This document shows positions 16,627 to 25,604 of a DNA stretch of 64,000 bases, one piece after another (the stretch's first letter is position 1; each line of letters starts with the position of its first letter). Source of the stretch: Saccharopolyspora oryzae (GTDB taxonomy: Bacteria > Actinomycetota > Actinomycetes > Mycobacteriales > Pseudonocardiaceae); contig NZ_JAQGLA010000012.1 in NCBI RefSeq assembly GCF_027853915.1, positions 62,001 to 126,000 on the forward strand, written 5' to 3'. Under the pieces are notes generated by a model. The model had not been told where the DNA came from. It saw only the letters and a program-made list of their open reading frames with translations, and searched no databases. Position numbers and translations under genes: made by a program.

Positions 16627-17952
16627 GTGGGGATTGACATGAGCGGGAACGAGCCGGAGTCCGCGATGGACGAGTACGACGCCGAGGCACCGATGGGGCT
16701 CAAGGAACTCCTCGGGCTGCCGGACCGGCTCCCGCCGCTGCGGCTGCCGTCGGACGAGGAGCTGGCGGTCGCCGCCCGGCAGAGCACGCTGCTCGACCGC
16801 CTCCGGCAGTTGGCGCTGCGGGCCGTCGAGCGACCGGGTGCGGAATGGGCGGCTGCCGACGTGATCGCAGCCGCCGAGGCGCTCGGCGTGCGTGTGCCGG
16901 ACTCGGTCGAAGAGCTGGACGACATCCCGGACTTGGCCTGCCTGTGGGCGCTGGCGGTCGATGCGGGGTTCTTCGACCCCGCCCACCCGGACGTGCCGGG
17001 GCCGGCCCTCGAGGAATGGCCGGACGGCGGCGTCGAAGAGGTGCTGGACACCTGGTCCGACGTGCTGGGGCTGATCGTCGAGGGCGGCTTCCACGGCGAG
17101 TCCGGCGACCTCGACCTGGAGGACGTCGGCGTTTTCGCCATGACGATGCTGTTCATGGCCCGCAACGACGGCATGCCCATCGCGGAGCTGCGGAGCATGA
17201 TCGCGGACCTCGCCGATGCCGAACCGGACGAGTGGGACGCCTGGGTCGGGACCAGCGGTGACCCCGCCGACCGGCTGCTCGCGATGCTGACCGACCTGGG
17301 CGCGGCGCTGGTCGACGGGGGAATCGCGCGGCTGACCCCGCTCGGCCAGTACGCGTTCGCCGGCGCGCTGACCGCGAGCGGTGTCGAGGTGCCGCTGCTC
17401 CCGCCGGTCGAGGAGACGACCGCCGAGGAACTGGTGGAGTTCGCCAAGGGCGTCGGGGACGCCGAGCTGGAAGCCGAACTGGCGGCGTGGATCGCGTCCC
17501 GGACCCCGGAGGAAGCGCTCGACGCACTGCTCACCGCGGCTGCGGCGGGTGCCGTGGAAGACCGGATGATCGCGGTGACCATCGCGAAGACCATCGAAGG
17601 CGAGCAGCGGTGGCGCCAGGCGCTGGACGAACCCGTGCTTCGGCCGTACGCGAAGATGGTGTTCCAGGAGCTCAGCGGCGACGAACCCGAGTACGAGCTG
17701 ACTGCGGCGGAAGCGGCGTGGCTGCTCACCGATCTGCTGTCGACCGCTTCGGACGCCGCCGACCCCGACGAAATCCCCGCTCTGCTGGCGGAATCCGTTC
17801 CCGCCGGACAAGAGGTGGAGATCTTCGAGCAGATCTGGCGCCTGGACCACCCGCACGCGCGCGAGGTGCTCGAGCTGATCGGCAGGACCCACCCGGAGAA
17901 GCGGATCGCCAAGGCTGCCCGCAAGGCCGCGCTCAAGGTCCAGTCGCGCTGA
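16627..17952 (+). CDS. Conserved actinobacterial protein of unknown function
   Basis: A 441-residue soluble, acidic, alpha-helical protein that I cannot assign to a functional family. There are no membrane segments, signal peptide or catalytic motif. It contains ALDEPVLRPYAKMVFQELSG and ends with basic residues RIAKAARKAALKVQSR. The codon use is strongly GC-rich and the gene ends at a perfect hairpin, so it is a real gene. The GTG at 16627 and the ATG at 16639 are both possible starts. It is convergent with the hydrolase at 17996. Confidence 0.8.
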   Translation: MGIDMSGNEPESAMDEYDAEAPMGLKELLGLPDRLPPLRLPSDEELAVAARQSTLLDRLRQLALRAVERPGAEWAAADVIAAAEALGVRVPDSVEELDDIPDLACLWALAVDAGFFDPAHPDVPGPALEEWPDGGVEEVLDTWSDVLGLIVEGGFHGESGDLDLEDVGVFAMTMLFMARNDGMPIAELRSMIADLADAEPDEWDAWVGTSGDPADRLLAMLTDLGAALVDGGIARLTPLGQYAFAGALTASGVEVPLLPPVEETTAEELVEFAKGVGDAELEAELAAWIASRTPEEALDALLTAAAAGAVEDRMIAVTIAKTIEGEQRWRQALDEPVLRPYAKMVFQELSGDEPEYELTAAEAAWLLTDLLSTASDAADPDEIPALLAESVPAGQEVEIFEQIWRLDHPHAREVLELIGRTHPEKRIAKAARKAALKVQSR

Positions 17953-17992
17953 GGATCGTGGGCGTTGAAGCCGGTTTCAACGCCCACGATCC
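17953..17992. terminator. Bidirectional terminator hairpin
   Basis: A 17-bp perfect stem (17953-17969 with 17976-17992, arm GGATCGTGGGCGTTGAA) with a 6-base loop sits between two convergent genes, directly after the stop at 17952 and three bases before the stop at 17996. It can serve both strands. There is no T tract, as usual in these genomes. Confidence 0.75.
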
Positions 17993-17995
17993 CGA

Positions 17996-18655
17996 TCAGG
18001 CGGCGTCGAGGAGGATCTCGCGGAAGTCGTCGAAGGCTTCGCGCACGATGTTGTGGCTGATCGGCAAGGTGCGGACGTGCCACGACGGGTCGTCCTTCAG
18101 CCGCTCGTAGGTCTGCGTGAACGGGGAGTTCTCGAACTCGGCGCAGTAGACGTACTCGCGGCGCGGAACCCGGCGGTGCGCGCCGGTGAGGCGGATCTGC
18201 TGGGTCATCGTGGCGAGCGGGTGCGGCACTGTGCGCTCGTCCAGGATCGGCAGCGGCGCGAACGCGAACCCGTCGGCACCGGCGCCGCCCGCGTACCAGT
18301 CGTGCCAGAACCCGCTGGTCAACGACCAGGCCGAATCCCCGTCCTCGGGCGCGAAAGCGTCGACGTGCAGCAGGGTCTTGATCCGCTCCGGAACCCGGTC
18401 GGCGACGCCGGCGATCACCATCCCGGCGTAGCTGTGCCCGCACAGCACGACATCGCGCAGGTCCTCGGACTCCAGCAACCGGACGACGTCGTCGATGTGG
18501 GTGTCCAGGTTGATCCCGGCCGCAGACTCCTGCGGCCCCAACCCGGTCAAGGTCATCGCGTGCACCGTGTGCCCCGCGCTGCGCAGTTCAGCCGCGATGT
18601 CGTCGTACCACCAACCGCCGTGGCAAGCCCCCGGAACCAGCACGTACGTCGCCAT
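17996..18655 (-). CDS. Alpha/beta hydrolase (methylesterase/hydroxynitrile-lyase-like)
   Basis: A 219-residue alpha/beta hydrolase beginning MATYVLVPGACHGGWWYDDI, with the nucleophile elbow VVLCGHSYAGMVIAG (Ser in GHSYAG), an acid in DERTVPHPLA and the His in LPISHNIVREAF. The compact size and the N-terminal pattern match the plant-type methylesterase/salicylic-acid-binding esterase group that is common in actinobacteria. The ATG at 18655 has GGAGGAG directly upstream. It has no obvious functional partner. Confidence 0.87.
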   Translation of the reverse strand: MATYVLVPGACHGGWWYDDIAAELRSAGHTVHAMTLTGLGPQESAAGINLDTHIDDVVRLLESEDLRDVVLCGHSYAGMVIAGVADRVPERIKTLLHVDAFAPEDGDSAWSLTSGFWHDWYAGGAGADGFAFAPLPILDERTVPHPLATMTQQIRLTGAHRRVPRREYVYCAEFENSPFTQTYERLKDDPSWHVRTLPISHNIVREAFDDFREILLDAA

Positions 18656-18739
18656 ATCTCCTCCTCGAATCGCTCTGAAACCGACCCTAGGAGCCCATGA
18701 GGACAGGATCTGTCCACAAGATCTTTTTTTGCGACGAAC

Positions 18740-19477
18740 TCAGCGGGTCAGCAGCGAGGTGACCTTCACGGCAGTGCTGTTGATCCAGACGTCGGAGTAC
18801 TCCACGGCCTGCCCGTCGCGGGTGTACGTCACCTGCTCCAGGTAGAGCACCGGCGTTCCGGTCGGGATCTCCAGGGCCTCCGCGACGTCCTCGCGGGCCG
18901 GCTCGGCGCTGAACGTGCGGCGTCCTTCGGCCACCGGGAGCTGGTAGGACTTCTCCAGCACGTCGAACAGCGAATTCCGTTCGAAGTCAACGTCTTCGAC
19001 GCCCGGGCACAGGTCGGCGCGCACCCAGTTCACCAGGTACGCCAGCGGCCCCTGCGCGCCCCGGAACACGCGCACCAGCCGGAGTCCGGGGGTGCCGGGC
19101 GGGGCGCCGAGGAGGGCCTGCACCGTCATCTGCATCCCTTCCAGGCGGGCGCTGACCACCTGGACGTCCAGCGCGTACCCCTGCGCGCGGAAGTCCTCGG
19201 ACAGCGAGTGCAGGCGCTGCGCGATCTGCGGCTCCAGCACGCCCGCGGTCACGAACGTGCCGCGACCGCGGGTCTGCACCAGCAGCCCTTCGTCGATGAG
19301 CAGGGCCAGCGCCTTGCGCAACGTCCCGCGGCTGACGCCGAGCTGCTCGGCCAGTTCCGGTTCAGGCGGAAGCTTGTAGTGCGCCGGCCAGCGCCCACCC
19401 AGGATGTCCTCCCGGAAGGACGCCGCGATCTGCACGTGCAGCGGTTCCGGAGCATCCCGCGAGATCCGCGTTGCCAC
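18740..19477 (-). CDS. GntR-family regulator with UTRA domain (HutC type)
   Basis: A 245-residue GntR regulator. The N-terminal winged helix (residues 10-75) has KLPPEPELAEQLGVSRGTLR and LIDEGLLVQTRGRGTFV; the C-terminal UTRA ligand domain (about 95-240) ends with PVLYLEQVTYTRDGQAVEYS. The GTG start at 19477 is preceded by a purine-rich GAAGGGGG. It lies next to deoC, ribokinase and a nucleoside hydrolase, so it is the likely regulator of this nucleoside/ribose set, with the operator candidate at 21162-21179. Confidence 0.9.
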   Translation of the reverse strand: MATRISRDAPEPLHVQIAASFREDILGGRWPAHYKLPPEPELAEQLGVSRGTLRKALALLIDEGLLVQTRGRGTFVTAGVLEPQIAQRLHSLSEDFRAQGYALDVQVVSARLEGMQMTVQALLGAPPGTPGLRLVRVFRGAQGPLAYLVNWVRADLCPGVEDVDFERNSLFDVLEKSYQLPVAEGRRTFSAEPAREDVAEALEIPTGTPVLYLEQVTYTRDGQAVEYSDVWINSTAVKVTSLLTR

Positions 19478-19503
19478 CTGGCCCCCTTCAGTCCTGTTCG
19501 GCA

Positions 19504-19549
19504 GTCGTGAGTGCGTAACAGTGTTCGAACACTGTTACGCACTCACGAC
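19504..19549. terminator. 46-bp perfect palindrome (GTGAGTG family, copy 2)
   Basis: A perfect 46-bp inverted repeat centred on TTCGAA, identical to the inner 46 bp at 13767-13812. It begins 10 bases after the stop of the leftward deoC gene and lies upstream of the GntR gene. It therefore could terminate the ribokinase-deoC transcript. The exact identity with the copy 5.7 kb away is unusual for a simple terminator. Confidence 0.75.
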
Positions 19550-19559
19550 CCCGCTGCGG

Positions 19560-20258
19560 TCAGTACGACGAAGCGGCCGCACCACCGGTCACGATCGCGA
19601 TGCCCGCGCTGGTGCCCAGCAGCGATGCCCCCGCGTCGAGCAGCGCCACGGCCTGCTCAGCGGTCTTGATCCCACCAGACGCCTTGACCTGCACCCCCGG
19701 CCGGACGCGTTCGGCCAGGTAGGCGATGCTGTCCGGGTTGGCGATCTCGACCGCGCCGCTGCTGGCGTTCTTCAGGTACGCCGCGCCGGCGTCCATCGCC
19801 AGCTGCACCGCGCGCTCCCGCTCGGCCGGGGTGAACTTCGGCAGCTCCAGCATGACCTTGACCGGGATCCCGGCGGCCTCCACCACGGCGGCGATGTCGT
19901 CGCGGAACTCCTGCTCCATGCCGCTGCGCAGCCACCCCACCTGCACGCCCATGTCGAGCTGGTCGGCGCCGGCCTCCGCGATCGCCCGCGCCTCGGCGGC
20001 CTTGCCCGCGGTGGTCATCGAGCCGACGGTGGGGAAGTCCAGCGCGCTGGCGACCTTCACGCCGCTGCCGCGCAGCCGCTCGGCGACCAGCGGAACCCAG
20101 GAGGCGGGGACCATCGCGGCGTTGAAGCCGTACTGCACCGACTCCTCGCAGTGCCGGACCAGGTCCTCGCGGGTCAGGCCGATCTCGATGGCGGTGTGCT
20201 GGATGAACGGGGCGAGCGAGGCCGGTTCGGCGGCCGAGTATGCGGACACGTCGATCAC
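19560..20258 (-). CDS. deoC: Deoxyribose-phosphate aldolase
   Basis: A class I aldolase of about 232 residues that splits 2-deoxyribose-5-phosphate to acetaldehyde and glyceraldehyde-3-phosphate. It contains the DeoC strands IPVKVMLELPKFTPAERERA, AAYLKNASSG (with the reactive region of the barrel) and VQVKASGGIKTAEQAVALLD, in which the Schiff-base or proton-relay lysine lies in VKASGGI. The GTG at 20258 overlaps the ribokinase stop by 4 bp; another GTG at 20249, with AAAGG eight bases upstream, is an alternative start. It works with ribokinase in nucleoside-sugar catabolism. Confidence 0.9.
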   Translation of the reverse strand: MIDVSAYSAAEPASLAPFIQHTAIEIGLTREDLVRHCEESVQYGFNAAMVPASWVPLVAERLRGSGVKVASALDFPTVGSMTTAGKAAEARAIAEAGADQLDMGVQVGWLRSGMEQEFRDDIAAVVEAAGIPVKVMLELPKFTPAERERAVQLAMDAGAAYLKNASSGAVEIANPDSIAYLAERVRPGVQVKASGGIKTAEQAVALLDAGASLLGTSAGIAIVTGGAAASSY

Positions 20259-21148
20259 CTTTCTTCGAGGTCTTCGGGGTGGGGGAGGCCGGGGACCACT
20301 TCGTGGTGGGCCACGGCGAAAGCTCCGGCAGCGGCCGCGTACCGGGCCGCGCGGCGCAGGTCCCAGCCGCGGCACCAGGCCACGGCGAACGCGGCGTTGA
20401 ACGCGTCGCCGGCGCCGGTGGTGTCCACGACCTGCGTGGCCGGAACCGGTGCGATGTGCGCGCGTTCGACGCCGTCGTCGACGTGCGCGCCGTCGGTGCC
20501 GCAGGTCAGCACGATCTTCGCGGTGAACCGCTGGCGCAGCGCGTCCAGCAGGACGTCGGGGTCGGTGGTGTCCAGCCCGGTCAGCACCTGAGCTTCGGTC
20601 AGGTTCGGGGTGAGGACGTCGACCAGCGCCGCGACGTCCTGCGGCAGGTCGCGGGCGGGAGCCGGGTTGAACAGGGTCGGCGTGCCGCGCTCGGCAGCGG
20701 TGCGCAGCGCGGCGGCGACGGTGTCGGCGGGGATCTCGTTGCAGACCATCAGCAGGTCCGCGGCCGCGATGACCTCGGCGAATCCGGCGACGTGCGCCGG
20801 GGTCAGCAGGTCGAGCGCGCCGGGCGCGACGATGATCCGGTTCTCCCCGTCCTGCTCGACCAGGATCACGCCGGTCATGGTCGGAGCGTCCACAGTGGCC
20901 ACTGCGCCGGCGTCCACGCCTTCGCGTCGCCAGAGCTCGCGGCCCTGCGCGCCGAGCACGTCGTCGCCGACCGCGGTCAGCAGCGAGACCTCGGCGCCGA
21001 GCCGGGCCGCGCCGATGGCCTGGTTGGAGCCCTTGCCGCCAGGCCCGAGCGAGAAAGCGGCGTCGCCCAGCGTCTCGCCGCGGTCCGGGATCCGGTCGGC
21101 CCGCATCGTCATGCCCGTGCCGTAGCTGCCCACAACAGCGATCCGCAT
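20255..21148 (-). CDS. rbsK: Ribokinase (PfkB family)
   Basis: A 297-residue PfkB-family sugar kinase. It has the N-terminal GGKGSNQAIGAARLGAEV substrate signature in FSLGPGGKGSNQAIGAARLG and the C-terminal anion-hole/ATP signature VVDTTGAGDAFNAAF with the catalytic Asp. LFNPAPA is a ribokinase mark. The start at 21148 is supported by GGGAGGT about five bases upstream. It phosphorylates ribose released by the divergent nucleoside hydrolase; deoC follows with a 4-bp overlap. Confidence 0.9.
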   Translation of the reverse strand: MRIAVVGSYGTGMTMRADRIPDRGETLGDAAFSLGPGGKGSNQAIGAARLGAEVSLLTAVGDDVLGAQGRELWRREGVDAGAVATVDAPTMTGVILVEQDGENRIIVAPGALDLLTPAHVAGFAEVIAAADLLMVCNEIPADTVAAALRTAAERGTPTLFNPAPARDLPQDVAALVDVLTPNLTEAQVLTGLDTTDPDVLLDALRQRFTAKIVLTCGTDGAHVDDGVERAHIAPVPATQVVDTTGAGDAFNAAFAVAWCRGWDLRRAARYAAAAGAFAVAHHEVVPGLPHPEDLEER

Positions 21149-21161
21149 GGCACCTCCCTGA

Positions 21162-21179
21162 ATGTACAACAGTGTACAT
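21162..21179. promoter_or_regulatory. Putative GntR operator upstream of rbsK
   Basis: ATGTACA and TGTACAT form a 7-bp inverted repeat separated by ACAG, 14 bases upstream of the rbsK start in an AT-rich stretch (21160-21190). Position and symmetry fit a HutC/GntR operator for the salvage genes on either side. The assignment to the regulator at 18740 is inference. Confidence 0.5.
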
Positions 21180-21312
21180 ATATGTCATATGCGACGGTTC
21201 AAACAACCGCGCAGGAGTCCCCGATTGACGTGCTATCTGGGTAGACCTACAGTACGTGCGGTTCCGTCGAGTGAACAAATCAATGAACATAGGCCTTCGC
21301 GCAGGAGACGTC

Positions 21313-22278
21313 ATGCCCGAATCCACCCCGCTGGTGATCGACACCGACACGGCGCAGGACGATTGCATCGCCCTGCTCGCGGGCCTGCTCGACCCGCTCG
21401 CCGACCTGCGCGCCGTGACGATGGTGGCGGGCAACGTCGACTTCGACCACCAGGTCCGCAACGCCCACCTGACCTGCAACGTCGCCGGCCGGTTGGGCGA
21501 GGTGCCGATCCACCTGGGCTGCCGCCGCCCGATGGTGCGCCCGTGGGAGAGCGCGGAGAACGTGCACGGCGACGGCGCGGGCGGCCTGACGATGGACCTG
21601 ACCGGCTGCGCCCCGGAAGCCGAGCACGCGGTGGACGCGCTGATCCGGCTGGCCGCGGAGAACCCCGGCGAGCTGTCGATCGTCGCGATCGGCCCGCTGA
21701 CCAACATCGCGACCGCGGTGGTCAAGGACCCGGACTTCGTCCGCAACGTCAAGACCCTCTACGTGATGGGCGGTTCCAACAACGCCCGCGGCAACATCAC
21801 CGCGGCGGCGGAGTTCAACTTCTACGTGGACCCCGAGGCTGCCAAGACGGTGTTCGCGGCGGGCTTCGAGATCGTCGTGGTCCCGTGGGCCCCGCTGACC
21901 CTCGACCAGGCGGTGTTCGACCAGCCGAAGCTGGACGAGATCGCGGCCCTGGGCACCCCGCTGGGCGACTTCTTCACCAAGGTCTGCGCGGCGACCCTGG
22001 AATTCGACCGCAGCGTCGGCATCGACGGCACCACCCACCCCGACTCGCTGACCGCCGCGGTCCTGCTGCACCCGGAGCTGGTCACCCGCAGCGCCCGCTA
22101 CCACGTGGACGTCGAAACGGCAGGTGAGCTGACCCGCGGCTATGCGGCGATGTCCTGGGGCGTGCACGGCCTGGAGCCGAACGCGACGGTGATCGAGGAG
22201 ATCGACGCCCCGGCGTTCTACGCCTACATCAAGAACCTCCTGGCCACCCAGACCACCGTGTCCCGGGAGATGGCGTGA
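21313..22278 (+). CDS. Inosine/uridine-preferring nucleoside hydrolase
   Basis: A 321-residue nucleoside N-ribohydrolase that splits nucleosides to base and ribose. It has the Ca-binding N-terminal motif PLVIDTDTAQDDCIALLAGL, the second metal/active-site stretch LSIVAIGPLTNIATAV, LYVMGGSNNARGNI and the AEFNFYVDPEAAK substrate loop. No signal peptide. The ATG at 21313 has CAGGAGA upstream. It is divergent from rbsK-deoC and overlaps the following MFS gene by 4 bp, so the cluster imports nucleosides, hydrolyses them and channels the sugar. Confidence 0.92.
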   Translation: MPESTPLVIDTDTAQDDCIALLAGLLDPLADLRAVTMVAGNVDFDHQVRNAHLTCNVAGRLGEVPIHLGCRRPMVRPWESAENVHGDGAGGLTMDLTGCAPEAEHAVDALIRLAAENPGELSIVAIGPLTNIATAVVKDPDFVRNVKTLYVMGGSNNARGNITAAAEFNFYVDPEAAKTVFAAGFEIVVVPWAPLTLDQAVFDQPKLDEIAALGTPLGDFFTKVCAATLEFDRSVGIDGTTHPDSLTAAVLLHPELVTRSARYHVDVETAGELTRGYAAMSWGVHGLEPNATVIEEIDAPAFYAYIKNLLATQTTVSREMA

Positions 22279-23675
22279 CCACGACTGCCCCACGGCGCAC
22301 CGACGTGCGCCCGCCCCTGGTGCTGACGGCCCTGCTGGTGGCGGTGGCCAGCTTCCAGATGAACGCGACGATGCTGTCGCCGGCCATCGACGACATGGCC
22401 AAGTCGCTGAACACGGACGTGGGCACCATCGGCCTGAGCGCCACGGTGTTCCTGTTCGTGGCGGGCTTGGCGGGTGTGGTCCTGCCCCGCTACAGCGACA
22501 TCATCGGCCGCCGCCGGGTCCTGTTCGGCTCGATCGCGGTGATGGCGACCGGCAGCCTGATCGCAACCCTGGCCCCGAACGTCGAGGTCCTGATGGTCGG
22601 CCGAGCCCTCCAAGGAGCCTGCGGCGCAACGATCTCCCTCGGCATCCTGACCCTCCGCGACATCCTCCAGACCAAGCAGTTCGGCCGCTACCTGGGAATC
22701 CTGACGGCGGTGAACAGCGGGGTGGCCGGCGTGGACACCCTCCTCGGCGGAGTCATCACGGACACGATCGGCTTCCGCGGCATCTTCGGCCTCACCTTCG
22801 TCCTGGAGGTGATCGCGGTGGCGATGATCGCGACCTGGGTCCCGGACTCGACCCCCACGGGCACCCGCATGGACTGGCGCGGAGCAGCGGTGATCTGCCT
22901 GGCCCTGTTGGGCATCAACGCCTGGCTGACCCTCGGCCCGACGATGGGCTGGTTCGCGACCTGGCCGCTGGTGTGCCTGGTGGTGGGTGTGGCTCTGCTC
23001 CCGCTGTTCTGGCTGGTGGAGCGAAACCAGGTGGACCCATTGCTCCCGCTCCGAGCCCTGCGGAGCAGGGGAGTCTGGGGCCTCCTCCTGACGACGTTCT
23101 GCACGATGGCGTCGATCTTCGCGGTCCTGACCTTCGTCTACCCAACCCTGGCCCAAAACGCCACGGCAGGCTTCGCCTACGACGGAACAATGACAGCCCT
23201 GATGTTCCTGATGCCGTACGCGTTGGCGGGCTGGATCCTGGCGCCCCTAGCCGGCACCCTGGCGCCGCGCATCGGCTACCGAAACATGCTCCGAATCGGC
23301 CTGGTGGGCAACCTAGCGCTGATCGCGGCGACGATCTTCGCGGTCGGTTCTCCCTGGCTCCTCTTCGTCCTGGTAGCCCTGATGGGAGTGTCGTACGCGG
23401 CCTGCGCAGCAACGGCGTTGAACGGCATGGGAGTCATCTACGCGCCCGCGGAGTCCCCAGGAATCCTCCCAGGCCTAAACGCAACAATGTTCAACCTCGG
23501 AGCTTCGGTGGGCATCGGAGTCCTGTCCGGCCTGGTAGCCAAAGGCACCCCCGACGGAGCCACCGACCCAGCAGGCTTCACAACAGCATTGATCGCAGCC
23601 ACCATCATCTCCGCAGCAGCCCTCCTCGCCTCCTTCGTCCTCCCCGGCAAGGCCGGTTCGGCAGAGAAGGTCTGA
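22275..23675 (+). CDS. MFS transporter, probable nucleoside/nucleobase permease
   Basis: A 466-residue MFS protein with 12-14 helices; motif A reads VVLPRYSDIIGRRRVLFGS. GTG at 22275 overlaps the nucleoside hydrolase stop (GTGA), which suggests a linked substrate, though sequence alone would also allow a drug exporter. The last third uses noticeably more A-ending codons (GGA, CCA, ACA) than its first half and its neighbours, with no break in the reading frame. Confidence 0.82.
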   Translation: MTTTAPRRTDVRPPLVLTALLVAVASFQMNATMLSPAIDDMAKSLNTDVGTIGLSATVFLFVAGLAGVVLPRYSDIIGRRRVLFGSIAVMATGSLIATLAPNVEVLMVGRALQGACGATISLGILTLRDILQTKQFGRYLGILTAVNSGVAGVDTLLGGVITDTIGFRGIFGLTFVLEVIAVAMIATWVPDSTPTGTRMDWRGAAVICLALLGINAWLTLGPTMGWFATWPLVCLVVGVALLPLFWLVERNQVDPLLPLRALRSRGVWGLLLTTFCTMASIFAVLTFVYPTLAQNATAGFAYDGTMTALMFLMPYALAGWILAPLAGTLAPRIGYRNMLRIGLVGNLALIAATIFAVGSPWLLFVLVALMGVSYAACAATALNGMGVIYAPAESPGILPGLNATMFNLGASVGIGVLSGLVAKGTPDGATDPAGFTTALIAATIISAAALLASFVLPGKAGSAEKV

Positions 23676-23749
23676 TTGCGTTACACCAGACGTCTTGCCG
23701 CAGCCGCTGACGTTGCAGTCGCAGCTTGGCGGTGGCTGACGAAGGAGAG

Positions 23750-25405
23750 ATGCGCTTTGCGAGGCGGCGCGTCAGGGTGATCCTTATCCTCGATCGTGTG
23801 ACAGTTGAGGACATCACCGCTGACCAGGTGAGGCGCGCCGTCTCGGAGCACGACGAGCTCGGTCTACCGGAGTTCTGCCGTCGGTACAACTTCGACCTGG
23901 GCCGTGACTACGTCATCACGGAGGACGGCCGGGAGTACGGCACGAAGGTCATCCTCGCGGCTGCTCACGGGCTGCTGCCGGGGCGAGAGCCTCTGCTTCC
24001 GCACCAGGTGGGCGATGACGAGACCGTCAACGGGGTGCTCCAGCGTGAGGGGTTCGAGGTAAAGAAGCTCGGGCCGCCGAGTTGGACCCGGGAGGAGTTG
24101 GTCCTCGCCTGCTCGTTGCTGTTCAAGAACGGCAGGAAGGCCTTGCGCGCAACGGACCAGCAGTCGATTGAGCTCTCGGCGTTGCTCCAGAGGATGCCTT
24201 TCCACGCGAAGGAGAAGCGCGGGCACAAGTTCCGATCGCCCAGCAGCGTGCAGCGGAAGCTGAACGATCTGATGACCTCGTTGCCGAGCTACAAGAAGGC
24301 CAAGACGAGGGCCGGGAAGTTGGACAGGGTTGTGCTGCAGGAGTTCCTCGACGACGAGGACGCGATGCACGCCGAGGCAGCTGAGATTGCTGAACGAGCC
24401 CTGCCCGAGGAACAGGCTGAGGCACACGCTGCGCTCGAGTCTTCTGATGAGCCCGAAGTGCCTGCTGGGTCCAAGGCATGGGCGATGTTCTCGGCAGAAC
24501 AACGCAAGTACAGCGGGAACACCGGCTACGACGATGTCCTCGGCGTCCAGTACGTCTACGACAGCAAGGTGCCCAACTACCGCCGCATCAAGGTCGGCGA
24601 TTTGGCGGTGATCCGGGACGATGCGGAGGTGCACGGCGTCGGCCGTATCCACCGGATCGAACAGCGGGACGGTGTGACGAAATCACAGCTCGTCTGCCCG
24701 GACTGCGAGTCGGGCAAGTTTGATGTGCGGGCCAAGCGACGTCCCAAGTACCGCTGCCGAACTGAGACGTGCAAGAGGGAATTCGACGAGCCGAAGGAGC
24801 GGCTCGTTGAGGTCACCCAGTTCGCCGCGTTCTACGGTGGCTTCTGGCGACCGCTTGACGGGGCCATCGCGTCAGACGAGCTCAAAGCCACGTTCCTCGA
24901 CGGGGCCGATCAGAATGCGATCCGGTCAGTCGACCCGGGCAAACTGCAAGCGATGCTGTCTGACCTGTCCGTCAAGCTCCCGCCGGTACCGCCCAGGAAT
25001 GGCACCTCTAGGCGGAATCCCCCTCGCGGTGGGCATCGGCCGGCGACGACCAAAGCCCGCAACGGGCAGGGGACGTTCCGGAAAGAACTCCTGAAGACGT
25101 ACGGAGCTTCCTGCGCGGTAACTGGCCCGTGCCCCGTCGAAGTCCTGCAGGCTGCGCACATCAAGAGGTTCGCCGAGCACGAGACACACGAGCTAGACGA
25201 GGGTGTCCTGCTGCGTGCGGATGTTCACCTGCTGTTCGACAACGGCCTGCTGGCCGTCGACCCGGAGTCGTGGCGAGTGGTGCTTGCCCCGTCGTTGAAG
25301 GACTTCCCGGCATACGCGGAGCTCGCCGATGCCGAGTTCGTAAGAGGACCAAGCCCAGAAGTGGTTGGGGATCATTTTGCCGTGGTGACGGAATCCTGGT
25401 TCTGA
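23750..25405 (+). CDS. McrA-like HNH endonuclease (probable type IV restriction)
   Basis: A soluble protein of about 551 residues with four parts. Residues ~18-105 resemble the N-terminal head of Streptomyces ScoMcrA (DLGRDYVITEDGREYGTKVI, ILAAAHGLLPG). About 112-215 is the WTREELVLACSLLF region that precedes many restriction-like HNH domains. About 245-395 is a putative SRA/EVE-like base-reading domain with an inserted zinc ribbon (CPDC...CRTETC). The HNH_2 nuclease is at ~442-520 (LQAAHIKRFAE, LLRADVHLLFDNGLL). It may cut DNA carrying modified bases. GC content is a little lower than the flanks and it is alone, with no methylase. The start is uncertain: ATG 23750 has AAGGAG but only 2 bases away; GTG 23798 is the alternative. 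Confidence 0.8.
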   Translation: MRFARRRVRVILILDRVTVEDITADQVRRAVSEHDELGLPEFCRRYNFDLGRDYVITEDGREYGTKVILAAAHGLLPGREPLLPHQVGDDETVNGVLQREGFEVKKLGPPSWTREELVLACSLLFKNGRKALRATDQQSIELSALLQRMPFHAKEKRGHKFRSPSSVQRKLNDLMTSLPSYKKAKTRAGKLDRVVLQEFLDDEDAMHAEAAEIAERALPEEQAEAHAALESSDEPEVPAGSKAWAMFSAEQRKYSGNTGYDDVLGVQYVYDSKVPNYRRIKVGDLAVIRDDAEVHGVGRIHRIEQRDGVTKSQLVCPDCESGKFDVRAKRRPKYRCRTETCKREFDEPKERLVEVTQFAAFYGGFWRPLDGAIASDELKATFLDGADQNAIRSVDPGKLQAMLSDLSVKLPPVPPRNGTSRRNPPRGGHRPATTKARNGQGTFRKELLKTYGASCAVTGPCPVEVLQAAHIKRFAEHETHELDEGVLLRADVHLLFDNGLLAVDPESWRVVLAPSLKDFPAYAELADAEFVRGPSPEVVGDHFAVVTESWF

Positions 25406-25604
25406 CCTGACGAAAGTGGAAGCGGACCGGCGACAAGTGCCGGGTGTAGAGACTCTCGGTCGTGGCAACCGATAAAGCGGTACGTGCGTCGAGGTCGCCG
25501 GGGTTCGGGATATGCGGGACCGGGATAGGGCTGTGCTGACGTTCCCAACCCGGCCGTGGACGGCGTTCGGAGTGGGTTTAGGGGTGTAGCCGCGTAGCTC
25601 CTGG

